Below, one piece after another: positions 1-12,417 of a stretch of DNA of 64,000 nt; the stretch's first letter is position 1, and every line of letters starts with the position of its first letter. The position numbers and the translations under genes were made by a program. Where the stretch lies: assembly GCF_023101765.2 (NCBI RefSeq), contig NC_064240.1:1-64000 (forward strand), given 5' to 3'. This DNA is from Spodoptera frugiperda (Eukaryota; Arthropoda; Insecta; Lepidoptera; Noctuidae). The notes under the pieces are model-generated. The model was not told the origin of the DNA, did no database searches, and saw only the letters and a program-made list of their open reading frames with translations.

Positions 1-3000
1 AACCTAACCTAACCCAACCTAACCTAACCTAACCTAACCTAACCTAACCTAACCTAACCTAACCTAACCTAACCTAACCTAACCTAACCTAACCTAACCT
101 AACCTAACCTAACCTAACCTAACCTAACCTAACCTAACCTAACCTAACCTAACCTAACCTAACCTAACCTAACCTAACCTAACCTAACCTAACCTAACCT
201 AACCTAACCTAACCTAACCTAACCTAACCTAACCTAACCTAACCTAACCTAACCTAACCTAACCTAACCTAACCTAACCTAACCTAACCTAACCTAACCT
301 AACCTAACCTAACCTAACCTAACCTAACCTAACCTAACCTAACCTAACCTAACCTAACCTAACCTAACCTAACCTAACCTAACCTAACCTAACCTAACCT
401 AACCTAACCTAACCTAACCTAACCTAACCTAACCTAACCTAACCTAACCTAACCTAACCTAACCTAACCTAACCTAACCTAACCTAACCTAACCTAACCT
501 AACCTAACCTAACCTAACCTAACCTAACCTAACCTAACCTAACCTAACCTAACCTAACCTAACCTAACCTAACCTAACCTAACCTAACCTAACCTAACCT
601 AACCTAACCTAACCTAACCTAACCTAACCTAACCTAACCTAACCTAACCTAACCTAACCTAACCTAACCTAACCTAACCTAACCTAACCTAACCTAACCT
701 AACCTAACCTAACCTAACCTAACCTAACCTAACCTAACCTAACCTAACCTAACCTAACCTAACCTAACCTAACCTAACCTAACCTAACCTAACCTAACCT
801 AACCTAACCTAACCTAACCTAACCTAACCTAACCTAACCTAACCTAACCTAACCTAACCTAACCTAACCTAACCTAACCTAACCTAACCTAACCTAACCT
901 AACCTAACCTAACCTAACCTAACCTAACCTAACCTAACCTAACCTAACCTAACCTAACCTAACCTAACCTAACCTAACCTAACCTAACCTAACCTAACCT
1001 AACCTAACCTAACCTAACCTAACCTAACCTAACCTAACCTAACCTAACCTAACCTAACCTAACCTAACCTAACCTAACCTAACCTAACCTAACCTAACCT
1101 AACCTAACCTAACCTAACCTAACCTAACCTAACCTAACCTAACCTAACCTAACCTAACCTAACCTAACCTAACCTAACCTAACCTAACCTAACCTAACCT
1201 AACCTAACCTAACCTAACCTAACCTAACCTAACCTAACCTAACCTAACCTAACCTAACCTAACCTAACCTAACCTAACCTAACCTAACCTAACCTAACCT
1301 AACCTAACCTAACCTAACCTAACCTAACCTAACCTAACCTAACCTAACCTAACCTAACCTAACCTAACCTAACCTAACCTAACCTAACCTAACCTAACCT
1401 AACCTAACCTAACCTAACCTAACCTAACCTAACCTAACCTAACCTAACCTAACCTAACCTAACCTAACCTAACCTAACCTAACCTAACCTAACCTAACCT
1501 AACCTAACCTAACCTAACCTAACCTAACCTAACCTAACCTAACCTAACCTAACCTAACCTAACCTAACCTAACCTAACCTAACCTAACCTAACCTAACCT
1601 AACCTAACCTAACCTAACCTAACCTAACCTAACCTAACCTAACCTAACCTAACCTAACCTAACCTAACCTAACCTAACCTAACCTAACCTAACCTAACCT
1701 AACCTAACCTAACCTAACCTAACCTAACCTAACCTAACCTAACCTAACCTAACCTAACCTAACCTAACCTAACCTAACCTAACCTAACCTAACCTAACCT
1801 AACCTAACCTAACCTAACCTAACCTAACCTAACCTAACCTAACCTAACCTAACCTAACCTAACCTAACCTAACCTAACCTAACCTAACCTAACCTAACCT
1901 AACCTAACCTAACCTAACCTAACCTAACCTAACCTAACCTAACCTAACCTAACCTAACCTAACCTAACCTAACCTAACCTAACCTAACCTAACCTAACCT
2001 AACCTAACCTAACCTAACCTAACCTAACCTAACCTAACCTAACCTAACCTAACCTAACCTAACCTAACCTAACCTAACCTAACCTAACCTAACCTAACCT
2101 AACCTAACCTAACCTAACCTAACCTAACCTAACCTAACCTAACCTAACCTAACCTAACCTAACCTAACCTAACCTAACCTAACCTAACCTAACCTAACCT
2201 AACCTAACCTAACCTAACCTAACCTAACCTAACCTAACCTAACCTAACCTAACCTAACCTAACCTAACCTAACCTAACCTAACCTAACCTAACCTAACCT
2301 AACCTAACCTAACCTAACCTAACCTAACCTAACCTAACCTAACCTAACCTAACCTAACCTAACCTAACCTAACCTAACCTAACCTAACCTAACCTAACCT
2401 AACCTAACCTAACCTAACCTAACCTAACCTAACCTAACCTAACCTAACCTAACCTAACCTAACCTAACCTAACCTAACCTAACCTAACCTAACCTAACCT
2501 AACCTAACCTAACCTAACCTAACCTAACCTAACCTAACCTAACCTAACCTAACCTAACCTAACCTAACCTAACCTAACCTAACCTAACCTAACCTAACCT
2601 AACCTAACCTAACCTAACCTAACCTAACCTAACCTAACCTAACCTAACCTAACCTAACCTAACCTAACCTAACCTAACCTAACCTAACCTAACCTAACCT
2701 AACCTAACCTAACCTAACCTAACCTAACCTAACCTAACCTAACCTAACCTAACCTAACCTAACCTAACCTAACCTAACCTAACCTAACCTAACCTAACCT
2801 AACCTAACCTAACCTAACCTAACCTAACCTAACCTAACCTAACCTAACCTAACCTAACCTAACCTAACCTAACCTAACCTAACCTAACCTAACCTAACCT
2901 AACCTAACCTAACCTAACCTAACCTAACCTAACCTAACCTAACCTAACCTAACCTAACCTAACCTAACCTAACCTAACCTAACCTAACCTAACCTAACCT

Positions 3001-3160
3001 AACCTAACCTAACCTAACCTAACCTAACCTAACCTAACCTAACCTAACCTAACCTAACCTAACCTAACCTAACCTAACCTAACCTAACCTAACCTAACCT
3101 AACCTAACCTAACCTAACCTAACCTAACCTAACCTAACCTAACCTAACCTAACCTAACCT
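1..3160. repeat. Telomere array (AACCT)n / (TTAGG)n
   Basis: About 632 head-to-tail copies of the pentamer AACCT, the C-rich strand of the insect TTAGG telomere. The orientation is that of a left chromosome end: the G-rich strand runs towards position 1. The only irregular unit I see is AACCC at 11-15, next to the outer end. The array stops at about 3160, followed by GACCTAATCT. No telomere-targeting non-LTR element of the TRAS/SART kind interrupts it in the part shown. Array length may reflect assembly limits. Confidence 0.98.
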
Positions 3161-4185
3161 GACCTAATCTTCAATTAATGAAAATTATATTAAAATATGA
3201 CGGTGGGCATCTTTTTTTTAGTGTTAATTCTGACTGATGTTATTATTACAGATTTTACAAAACACGATCGATTATCTTGGTAAATGATCAAGCTAAAAAA
3301 GTCATTATATGGTACCTAGCAATAAATAAAGCCGCATAATTAAAAATTGATATTTTGTAATTAAGAAGGTCCAGAGACTTCGCATATCTGCGCAATCCTA
3401 AAAATAAAGTAGCGCTCCTACGTCAAACAACGTTACGAACACTTCAAACTGTAACATTGCTGTGAACTTTTATCAAGGCGTTTTGATGTACCTGAGCCGA
3501 AAGTTATTTATATATGAGGTAGATAGGTAAACAATTCTGCTTATACTAGATAATGAACACAAAGTAACCAAGGACAGACACAAAATATATAGTAAGATTG
3601 TGCAATGTTATACAAAATATATATTTTGTGTCGATCAAAACATTTACAATTATTTGGTTTCAGAAAAAAGTCATTATATTACCGTTAATAAAATTGATGT
3701 TCGTTTAATTATTTCGATTTGATTTTCGGGGAAACTAATGTCCTAATAATAGCTTGCAGTACCTACTTCCGTGTTGTCATGTCAAACCACAACAGAAAAA
3801 AATCAATTATGAAACTTATTTTTTGTTAATTTTTGTTCACCAAGTTATAAGAATTAGTTAAACACAAAATAATTCATAAGTGAATATTTAAATGATACGG
3901 GTTAGCGTGAAATTCGTATTCTTGTTATTATGCCTGGGTCAGTCATTTAGCCATCTCCTTTATGATGGTGGATGGCCAGCGCGCGATCCTCTTCAGTTGC
4001 AGTTGCGGCGTCCGAAAATTGTTTGCCCTGGTCACGTGCTTACTGATTAACGTACAACGTCGCATCGCGCGCTTGCAGCTCGTCGGCGCCTCACCGTACG
4101 CATGCTGGCAGCTAACGGTAGCGACATTTCGAAACGGAGCCACCCTGGAGCCATGCTGGCTAAGTATGTTATGGCCGTGGGGTAA

Positions 4186-4310
4186 AAGTCAAAAGTCAAA
4201 ATCATTTATTTCAAATAGACCAGGAAGGCACTTTTGAACGTCAAAGCAAATATAATAATATTAATAACGTCTGTCTGTCCGTCACTCCTCTAGTGAAGCT
4301 ATTTGCTATG
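4186..4310 (-). repeat. Interspersed repeat D, tail-type copy next to telomere
   Basis: The stretch carrying AAAGTCAAAATCATTTATTT and TTTTGAACGTCAAAGCAAAT recurs in inverse orientation at about 39195-39405 and 53825-54025, with a shorter piece at 10095-10172. In the plus-oriented copies it ends in an AATAAATGATTTTGACTTTGA-like tail, suggesting the 3' end of a retroelement. The family is not identified. Confidence 0.65.
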
Positions 4311-4407
4311 GTATAATGGGGTCGTTAGTGTAGACCATATTTTTCTTCTCTTTTCTAACGTCGGTTAAAAGGAAAATAAAATAATCGTCTCTTTTATAAA
4401 CAATCGA

Positions 4408-4413
4408 TTTATT
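4408..4413 (-). terminator. Candidate poly(A) signal AATAAA for the receptor gene
   Basis: TTTATT on the plus strand reads AATAAA on the minus strand, about 205 bases downstream of the stop codon at 4618-4620. This is a reasonable 3' UTR length. Cleavage here would place the transcript end about 1.2 kb from the telomere array. Confidence 0.4.
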
Positions 4414-4617
4414 TCGTCTCTATCAAAAGAAATTCGACATTTTTTCGATCGTGTCGTTTCGTCGTATAAACTATAATATGTATGTATATTATTTACAATA
4501 TCATTAAAATTACGTTTTTAGGGATCCAAGACACCGGAAAATACAAACGGACATTTATGATATCTTTGGATCACCGTAACAAATAAATTATAAAAAGATT
4601 AGCTCAGGACGCGACCC

Positions 4618-7600
4618 CTAGCGCGGCGGCGGCGGCCGGGGCTTCGCAGTCGCATACGCTATCTCTGACAGGCGCACGTCTATAGGCGCGCGCTCGTCGT
4701 ACAGGGTCGGCGCCTGCAGGATGATGCCGGCCGACCCCACCACCACGGCCAGCGTGAAGATCCACAGGAACAGCCGGTCCAGCACCATCGCCACATATTT
4801 CCAATCCTCCTTCACCTGCACAACATAGAACCGACCGAGTGACTCCAGACTCTGACTAAATACACTGAATGTTTGACTCTGAGAGTGAGACTCACCCTAG
4901 TCGACTCCTCCTCCTTCCGCGTCTGTTCGGCAATGTAGTTGATGCCGTCGATGGCCTTGTTTAGCTCGGGACAGCGATGCCAGCGCCGCAATGCATCACA
5001 CAGCGCGGGCGCGTCGTGCAGGTGACACGAGCGGCACGTGGCGCACGCCGGCACGCCCGGCACGGCGCCCACGCCGCTCAGCGGAGAGCTCTCGTCCCAC
5101 GGCGTGCTCTCGCTCACTGCAGTCACCAGCCCTGCACTAGAGGTTAGGCGCATACGTCACACGCGTCACACGCAACGAACAGATTGATCTCACGCATGGC
5201 GCAGGTACTCACAAGCGACTGCGGTGGGGGTCGACGCGGTAGTGCGGGCGCCGCATCACGAGCAGGCGCGGCAGCACGTGGATGAACACGCGCCGGACCC
5301 ACGGCGCCATCGTGTGGGTTTGTGGTGATCGGAAGTGCACGTTCAACACTACCACCGTCACGCATATACTGCATGGCATTACAAAAACAGGATTAGATGG
5401 AGGACGCGACTCCGAGCAGTAGCTGGTGGAGCGCAGGAATCACCTGAACGTGTCGAGGATCATGGTGAACAGCACGAACTTGCCGAGCAGCGGCACGACG
5501 AGAGACGTCGGCGGGATGATCTCAGCCAGCAGCAGGAAGAACACGGTGAGCGACAGGAGGATGGAGATCGAGAGAGACACTTTCTCGCCGCTGTCCGAGG
5601 GCAGGTAGAACACGAGCACGGTGAGGAACGAGATGCCCATACACGGGATGATGAGGTTCACCGTGTAAAACAGCGTCTTGCGCCGCATCGTGATGTTGAA
5701 AGTGATGTCCAGGTACGGCTCATCGCAGCACGTGTAGAATTTTTCATTTCTGCCGGACACAGGATAACTACCATTAGTGAAAAGCATTCACACCACATAC
5801 CTACATCTACATTGATACAACCACATACAAGATTTATCTATCCTTATAGAATAACTGAGTGATTGGATCATCATCGGCGAGCGCAAACTATCGCGCGGCG
5901 CGCGGCGATCTCCGGCCACCTTAACTGCGGGGCTGCGGACGACGAGCAACTGTAGCTCGCCGACGCCCTCCTCCTTAGCTATAATGACTGCCTCGGCATC
6001 CCAGTCCCCTTTCCTCCGCACCATGGCCTGAACCAATGCCGGACACGAGAGACTACACCGTATAGAGAAAACTCATAATAGTTCTGTTGCCATCTTGGCT
6101 GCTAAAAACGCATTTTCTCTTGTGAAGAAGTTATCTTCAATGAGGCACAGGGAATTCTTGCACATTGAATATTCTGAGGTTTTTTACAATAAAATAAACA
6201 AAATAGTGTGCGTTAGACTGACGAAGCGATGGCGGCGCGCCGCGTCCATGGATAAAATATAAGTACTGGCCGCGCCGCTTGCTGGCGCTGGCCTCCTCGC
6301 AGCATCCCCGCCACGGGGAAGCGGGCTTTTTGCACTCGCGTTCAAATCTCTCTCCTCCAACATGCTTCCAAGTATCCTTATCTTCCCGATAATCTGGCAG
6401 TTTGTAGTAAGCGTGTTACACAATTGGCGCTGCATACAAGTTTTCCTTTCATTAAGCTGTAATATACTACTTGGTATTTTATTATAATGCGAGTACCTGA
6501 CGGCCGGCACCTCGAGAATGTCCCACTCCACAGAAGTGTAGAACTCGGACAGGTCGACGCCCAGCTCCACGACATTCGTGCCACGCGCCTCGTCGATGTG
6601 CCGCAGGTCCACCTGCACAACATGCATCGTGCGAGCAGTGCTCCCTCGAGTCATGCCTTGCTATGAACGGACGGGCTTGACCGGAGGGATACCACAGCCC
6701 ATAGAAAATCCCAATGCGAAACAGCTCTAGCGTTGTGCTTAGAAATGTGAGTGAGGTTATCGAAGGCCCCATCCTACTCGGACTGTGTCTCACCAATACT
6801 CACCATCATATCAAATAAAATCCCTAAACACCCCCGACAATGCACTTGACTCCTCTGGTGTTATTGCTTACTTGCCACCAGGTGATCCATCAGTTTGTTT
6901 ACTATGCATTTAATAAAGTTTCAGATTGTCCTGTTACCTGGAAGCCGTCGTACGTCCACGAGCCGAACTTCATGACACACGTCTGTTGGTCGAAGGGGAA
7001 GTATTCGACGTCGATCTCACAGGAGGACTTGTAGATTGCAGGCGGACGCCACTCCACGCGACCCGTGTAGTTGAGCGTCGCCTTTGTCGCCAGTGTCACC
7101 TCGAAATTGCCATCCGCACTGTGGAATTAAAGAAAGTCAACAGGCACTTCGTGAAGTAATCATCTACTGCGCAACGGCTTGTACTGACTTGTTATAGAGA
7201 ACTATATCGGGCCGCCAGATGTGGTCTGACGGTACATGCAGCATCTCGACTCCGCCGTATTCTCGCGGCTCCCACGACAGCTTGTAGTCGTACCAGCTCT
7301 GTAAACACGATGTGAATCTCATGATCAGCGCGCCAATGGAGGCTCCGGGCGAGCCGCGCTGCGACTTACCTGCTCCACCCACAAGTTAGTCGTCATGATC
7401 TGATTCTTCAGGTTCTGTAAGGGAAACAAAGCTTATGAGGCGAGCTGTGCGGCGTGGGACAGAACGAATGTCGGGCTGCAGTTTGGGGTCGCTGGGAGCT
7501 CACCACGTCGATGAGCTGACTCAGCTTGAGCTTGATGCGCACGGTGAGAGCGTCGCTGACGTTGAGCACGGGCCGCACGAGCTTGTTGTAGTTGCTGAGC

Positions 7601-7713
7601 AGGTCGTCGTACAGCCGCTTGGCGTCGGGGTTGGCGGCGCAGCCGGCGAGCGCGGCCAGCGCGGCCAGCAGCAGCAGCGGGGCCGCGGGGTGCGGCGCGG
7701 CACGGCGCGGCAT
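4618..7713 (-). CDS. nAChRalpha: Nicotinic acetylcholine receptor alpha subunit, nine coding exons
   Basis: This is a subunit of the neuronal acetylcholine-gated cation channel of the plasma membrane. Exons on the minus strand: 7713-7504, 7414-7370, 7298-7189, 7118-6938, 6612-6497, 5749-5444, 5368-5213, 5136-4896, 4815-4618. All have GT donors and AG acceptors, phases agree, and the product is 520 residues. A signal peptide (about 1-27) precedes NPDAKRLYDDLL. Loop A is WRPDIVLYN, the Cys-loop is C155-C169, loop B is GSWTYDGF (174-181), and loop C carries the adjacent cysteine pair of an alpha subunit, YTCCDEPY (226-233). M1 is about 248-270; M2 follows the GEK motif (275-277) of cation channels; M3 is about 307-332; M4 is about 463-488. 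Residues fit the insect alpha1-alpha4/alpha8 group, but the exact subunit is not settled. The acceptor of the eighth exon (TAG at 5139-5137) was chosen because it alone keeps phase with a GTGAGT donor. Introns are short, about 70-750 bases. Confidence 0.93.
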
Positions 7714-8226
7714 CTCCGCCCGCGCATGGCGTCAGCGCATCGCGCCGCCACCGCGCGCCGCCTGCCCGCACTCTGTGTACGGAACACCCTCCATTCTACA
7801 CTCTATGTTTTATACAAGTCTATCCTATATGCTTTTGTAGCGTTCAATAAAAAGAAGATAATTATACAATTACTACATCCGTCCTGCACCAATAGTAAAC
7901 GGGAGTTGGAGCCCGTTGTTGCCACAACTCTAATCTTGTCATACTTGGGTTCTCATGATGGGCAACAAGAATGAATTGTACCGACGTCTTTGACGTCACT
8001 TACTGTAATTGGTTATTCCCCTTGTAACAGTTAAATAAAATTCGTATATGTTATAAGATCTGTATCGACACGCTATATAGTAATGCATGACTTAATAACT
8101 GTCTCGGTTGTCTTCGATAACCGTCTTTGAAACAAGGATATGCTAGTTTCGTATTGTATATACATACCTAGTTCAGAGTATAAGTATAATATTAACAAAA
8201 TATTTATATTGCTCCCTCGCCAGAAT
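7714..8226. other. Upstream region of the receptor gene
   Basis: About 90 bases above the receptor ATG are GC-rich and then give way to AT-rich sequence. The transcription start is not visible and may lie in an upstream non-coding exon. No TATA box or other core element stands out well enough to call. Confidence 0.35.
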
Positions 8227-8420
8227 GCTTACTCTTGAATCCAATTCCAATCGACATTGATATTGTGAAATTTGGTACTCTTGATACGTATTGGCTTTAT
8301 ATCCCACACTTTAAATGCTATTTTAACATCTACGATTGGCGTTATGTAGTTTTCACATTGAATAATTATTGAGATTTTATTGGATTGAAATTGTGCATTG
8401 CGATTGGTTTCGAGAGTAAG
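8227..8420. mobile_element. MITE, about 194 bp
   Basis: The left end GCTTACTCTTGAATCCAAT matches the reverse complement of the right end, GCTTACTCTCGAAACCAAT, giving imperfect terminal inverted repeats. The right half recurs at about 45690-45770, again starting with an ACTCTTGAAACCAAT-type end. This is a small non-autonomous DNA transposon; the superfamily is not assigned. Confidence 0.6.
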
Positions 8421-8554
8421 CGTCCCGCTCGTAGTTCGTCTGTGTGAACTCATTGTTTGGGTCAGCAAACGAACAAATGTATGAAGTGATCAGTACCACC
8501 GTGTCCCAAAACAAAAGAAGAGTAACGTGGTGTACTGCTGACCTTGGGCTCGTT

Positions 8555-8700
8555 GCCTTGCGGCGCAGCAGTAAGGCTTTTCTTTCGAGAGTGGTGGTAG
8601 GTAAGGACCTACCACCTGACGCAGGTGTTTACCAGACACGGAAGTCTCGGGAGGCGGCACTCCACAATACTTGCCAGAGATATGCACCAATTCACATCTC
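8555..8700 (+). mobile_element. Non-LTR retrotransposon C-terminal fragment
   Basis: One frame near 8600-8660 reads TYHLTQVFTRHGSLGRR, resembling the C-terminal region after the reverse transcriptase in R1-like lines of non-LTR elements. A related fragment lies near 27225. It is short and has no intact domain. Confidence 0.45.
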
Positions 8701-8767
8701 ATTGGAACTCAACATCACAGTCAGCACTCATGATGCGTAACATTTTTTATGGAACTCTGGAAAACTG

Positions 8768-8905
8768 GTAAACGAGCAGATGTATCACCTGATCGTAAAC
8801 AATCGCCGCCGCCCATGGACACTTGAAACACCACAGGCGTTACAAGCGCGTTGCCGGCCTTTCGGCGGGCCACAGGCGTTACAAGCGGGTTAGGAACTCT
8901 ACTTC
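8768..8905. repeat. Interspersed repeat, also at about 51760-51880
   Basis: The shared core is a stretch with AACGAGCAGA, ATCACCTGAT, CAATCGCCGCCGCCCAT and GGCGTTACAAG, followed by TTGCCGGCCTTT. It occurs again inside the GABP-beta intron at about 51760-51880. The family is not identified. Here the GGCGTTACAAGCG segment is itself duplicated (8838 and 8875 areas). Confidence 0.6.
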
Positions 8906-8939
8906 CTTTAGTAAGATTTTTAGGCAATAAGGCGGCAAA

Positions 8940-11900
8940 CAGTCGCTGTCGTTGCCGGCCTTTGTAACCTCACTTACACAGCAAAGGCTTTTTGTTTGTG
9001 GCCGTGATGCCACTCCGGTCCAGGTCTATCCGTGCTGGAGCCAGGTTCTCTAAAGTGAAACGGAACTAATCATGTTGGTGCAGTATAAACAGTATTAAGT
9101 GTAGGGAGTGGATAAAGTTGGATGACAGTGCGCACAGACATACAACTCGGTCACTTGCACGTCGCAGGCGGCGATATGGTGCGGGGCTAGAAGTGGTGGT
9201 TGCGCGGGGCGCGGGCGTGTGGGGGCGCGGGGCGAAGGGCGGGGGCGCAGCGACACGGCGCACGCGAGCCGCAGTTCACTGTCCTGGCGACGACGTGCGT
9301 CTGTGTACATACAGGCGCGCTGCACTGGACACAGCCACGTGCCGCCGCACTCCGACCACAACTCTACACTCCGCTATCGCCTCGTCGCACTACGTAATGT
9401 ACAGTTGGCTGCGACACGGTCTCATTAGGGCCTGCAGGACGCCGTCGCCGAGTGTGTTCCTTTATCTGTTTGGTCCGAGAGGAAGTAGCCAGCAGACCCC
9501 AACACCACACCTTCGGGTGCTCGGTTTCAAAGTGACTCTTACTACTCTTAGCCAGATTCTTAGAGATTATAAGATCATTTATAGATTATAAGACAATGCA
9601 CTTTATGGGCAGGTACTGTGGCGGCAGTGGAGACACAGCACTTCACGTCGCCAAGTCGCGTACGCTACACACTACTCGATATACATAGTATACACTGGAG
9701 ACAACAAAAATGACAATTACCAATTCGGGACTAAGCAAATCCTTAACGAAAGATTAGTAGATAAAGTGTGAACGTTAATGCATCATTAGAAGGGCACAGT
9801 GTTCGCAAGTGGTCACTCGGTGTAGGCTCACGCTCCTCCGGCGGGCATGCTATGTCGCGGCAGAGGGAGCGTCAGGCGGCGCGCGGCATCAGCGGCGAGC
9901 GGTCGCGGCGGGGGCGCGCCGAGGACTGCCGGCCCGCGCCGCCGCGCCGCCGCACTCGGCCGCGCGCCCCGCGCCCCGCGCCGCGCCCCCGCCCTGTATG
10001 CACGCACTCGCCACGCACCCGTCGTCGCTACGTCTCTGCCGAATACTACTTATTCCTATATACCATAACACTAACTCAGCTAAACTTACAATCTGTTCTT
10101 TGACGTTCAAAAGTTATTCGTAGACGTATAAATATTATTCTATGAAATAATTGATTTGACTTTGACTTTTATTTTTTAATTTCCAAGTTCATTTAAAAGA
10201 AGTATCTCCATTTCCACGTGTTGTCATATTACAACAGGTACCTACTATTTATTTTTATTTTTTTGATGACGGGCGAATCCTTTTAATGTCCCTTGGTTTT
10301 TTGGGGGAGAAAGTCTAGGGAGTGTGGGATTTTTACGTTACTAAAACCACCCCAATAGCAATTGTGGGGAGCACCGGATCCTCTAATAGCCTTGCCCCGG
10401 AGCCCCCACGGTGCTACGCCTGTTATGGCACATCCCTAGGAATCGTGCGTCTCCTTCGAGCCTCGCTGTGCAGTGACACGGCGGCACGTGACCACTGTCC
10501 CACCGTGTTCCCTGAGGCCACAGGGTAGGCACCTAGAGTCCCCACTCTATGCAGCCGTGCCCTGAAGGTCCGTCTGCAATTAATGTAGTCTTCTAGCTGA
10601 CCCGGCGGTATTCCCTCATTTCAATCTCAATTCTCTCTGCTTTTTGCCTGACCTGGATAAAATCAAACGGATTTCAAAAACCACCGGCTTCCCCACAGCA
10701 ATGCAGACCGAGGTTGTTGACTAATTAAAAATAAAAGGGGTACTTTCTTAATCTCATAACATAATAATATGCGCCGGATGCAGGTCGAAACGGCCCTCAA
10801 TCGCGAGATCGCGATGCTACGGCGTAGGCAACAAGCGTAGCCACCTGGCTACGCATGTCACCTACGCCGTAGCACACTGCTACGCGCCTGTTTTGCCCAC
10901 ACGTCATTGAATATCGAGTTTACTACGCACTCATGAATCGTAACTGCTTGGCTCCAGCTTATCATATAAACCAATAAAGGTGAAATATAATTTAACAAAT
11001 TAACTTTAAGTTGCAATTATTCATTAGATTAAAACACCTCTTCAGAAACTGAATAACCTTTTAGTAAAGTGAATGTCTGTTTATTTGAGAAGCGAAAATT
11101 ATCTAATGACTCTTCCCACTGGTAAGGCGAGAGAGAGTATCCGACTCTTACTGCTTCGAATTAACTTAAGCTTTAAGCCGGAGCTAAGGTAACCGATAAC
11201 CCTTGCGGGTCTCCGTTGCCTCGGTGGAGCATCGACCTTAGTAGGCCCCGTCTGTAGAGGTGTAATGGCGCTTTGAGGTGTGCGCGCTCGGGTCTGGCGA
11301 GATAGTCACGCGATCACGTCCAACCGAGGTAGTTACTTGAGATTGCTAGGTTTCCAATTTCCTATAACTAGTTAAGCACATACTTCGCCCACTTATTCAA
11401 CGTGACATTTATCGACCGACACTCGTCTGTCCGAATGACAGCCAATTGATACATTTGTTGAATTATTACAGCAGCAAACTTTCACAGTCGACGATTTAGA
11501 ATTGACCATTTCACGAATGCTCAAGCATGTCACGAAGCGAGCAAAACTACGACATGGCCTTGACATATACATATATGTAATATGTATGATACTATACAAT
11601 ACATAGTATAGATAGTGCTAGCACCTAGGTAATTGTTCTGAACGCATGTTACTTATTACTAGAGTTACTATCTTATTTAATATTATTTAAGTTTATTAAA
11701 GTTTATGTGTGTTTGTTACTCAAACACGTCAAAACGGCTGAAGGCATCGGGATGAAATTTGGGACAGAAATAAATTTTATCCCACAGGAACGCGGGCGAA
11801 GGCGCTGGGAAAATATATATAATATATATGTACCCTTACCCGCACTCCAAATTTAATGGTGTTTAATCCACATGAACCAAGCTAGCTGGCTGAACAAGCA

Positions 11901-12417
11901 TAAATGGTTTCTGATAGATTTGTCGGCGACACATCATGGTGTCAGTACTCAGTACGTATCGATACTTAATTCAAGGGGAAAGTAAGAAGGATGCTGCTAG
12001 CGGGTCACTTTGCGAGACTTCCGGGAGTGTCCCCCCCTCCCCTCCGCCCTCTCCCGTGTCCGCGAGGTGGCGCTGGCGGTGCGGTGGAGGCTGGCTGCAT
12101 GACCCGCCCCTGACCTAGTTGCGGCGCACTACGTTCGCTCCGAGCGCTCGCACCGCGTGGCGCGACTCGTGTGACTTGTCGCGACCGCACTACTGCTGTT
12201 ATTATGTGACTCGTCTGTACTCCCACCGGCTACACAAAAATGAGAAAGTTACAAAATTGCGAGTATTTTTAACAAAGCATAAATTGTAAAGAAGTTCTAC
12301 TCACGCACATTAAAAAAAAGGCGGACATTAAATGTTATTTTCCTTTTTTGCCAGTTAAGTTATGAGAATCACGTAACATAGAGCCAGCATTTTATTGCTA
12401 TTTTTTTAAGAAAAAAG
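8940..12417. other. Intergenic, GC-rich islets in AT-rich DNA
   Basis: No coding sequence is supported. GC-rich islets lie at about 9180-9320, 9840-10030 and 12020-12160. The open frames there are products of base composition: several overlap on both strands and none has a recognisable domain. Other contents are a repeat D tail (10095-10172), a nested hairpin (10815-10874) and a repeat at about 11700-11805 whose core, CACGTCAAAACGGCTGAAGG, recurs at about 19140-19160. Confidence 0.55.
10815..10874. repeat. Nested perfect hairpin built from CTACG/CGTAG words
   Basis: The outer arms TGCTACGGCGTAGG (10815-10828) and CCTACGCCGTAGCA (10861-10874) are exact inverse complements. Inside, GCGTAGCCA (10835-10843) pairs exactly with TGGCTACGC (10846-10854) around a 2-base loop. 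A similar dense run of CTACG/CGTAG words occurs at about 29575-29650. These are probably subterminal repeats of a DNA transposon. Confidence 0.75.

Larger units (their letters stand above)
3161..4617. other. Subtelomeric AT-rich segment, no gene seen
   Basis: Between the telomere and the stop codon of the receptor gene lies about 1.46 kb of AT-rich sequence with no convincing reading frame. It contains one interspersed repeat (about 4186-4310, listed separately) and, nearer the gene, the likely 3' UTR of the receptor. There is no satellite or other tandem repeat between telomere and gene. Confidence 0.7.

Noticed and set aside
5335..5862. A 175-codon plus-strand frame within the receptor gene
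   Set aside because: It is the antisense shadow of receptor exons 6 and 7, which have transmembrane and loop motifs on the minus strand.
9768..10123. Several overlapping frames of 64-111 codons in a GC-rich islet
   Set aside because: Both strands and several frames are open at once, and the products are Arg/Ala/Pro-rich composition artefacts.
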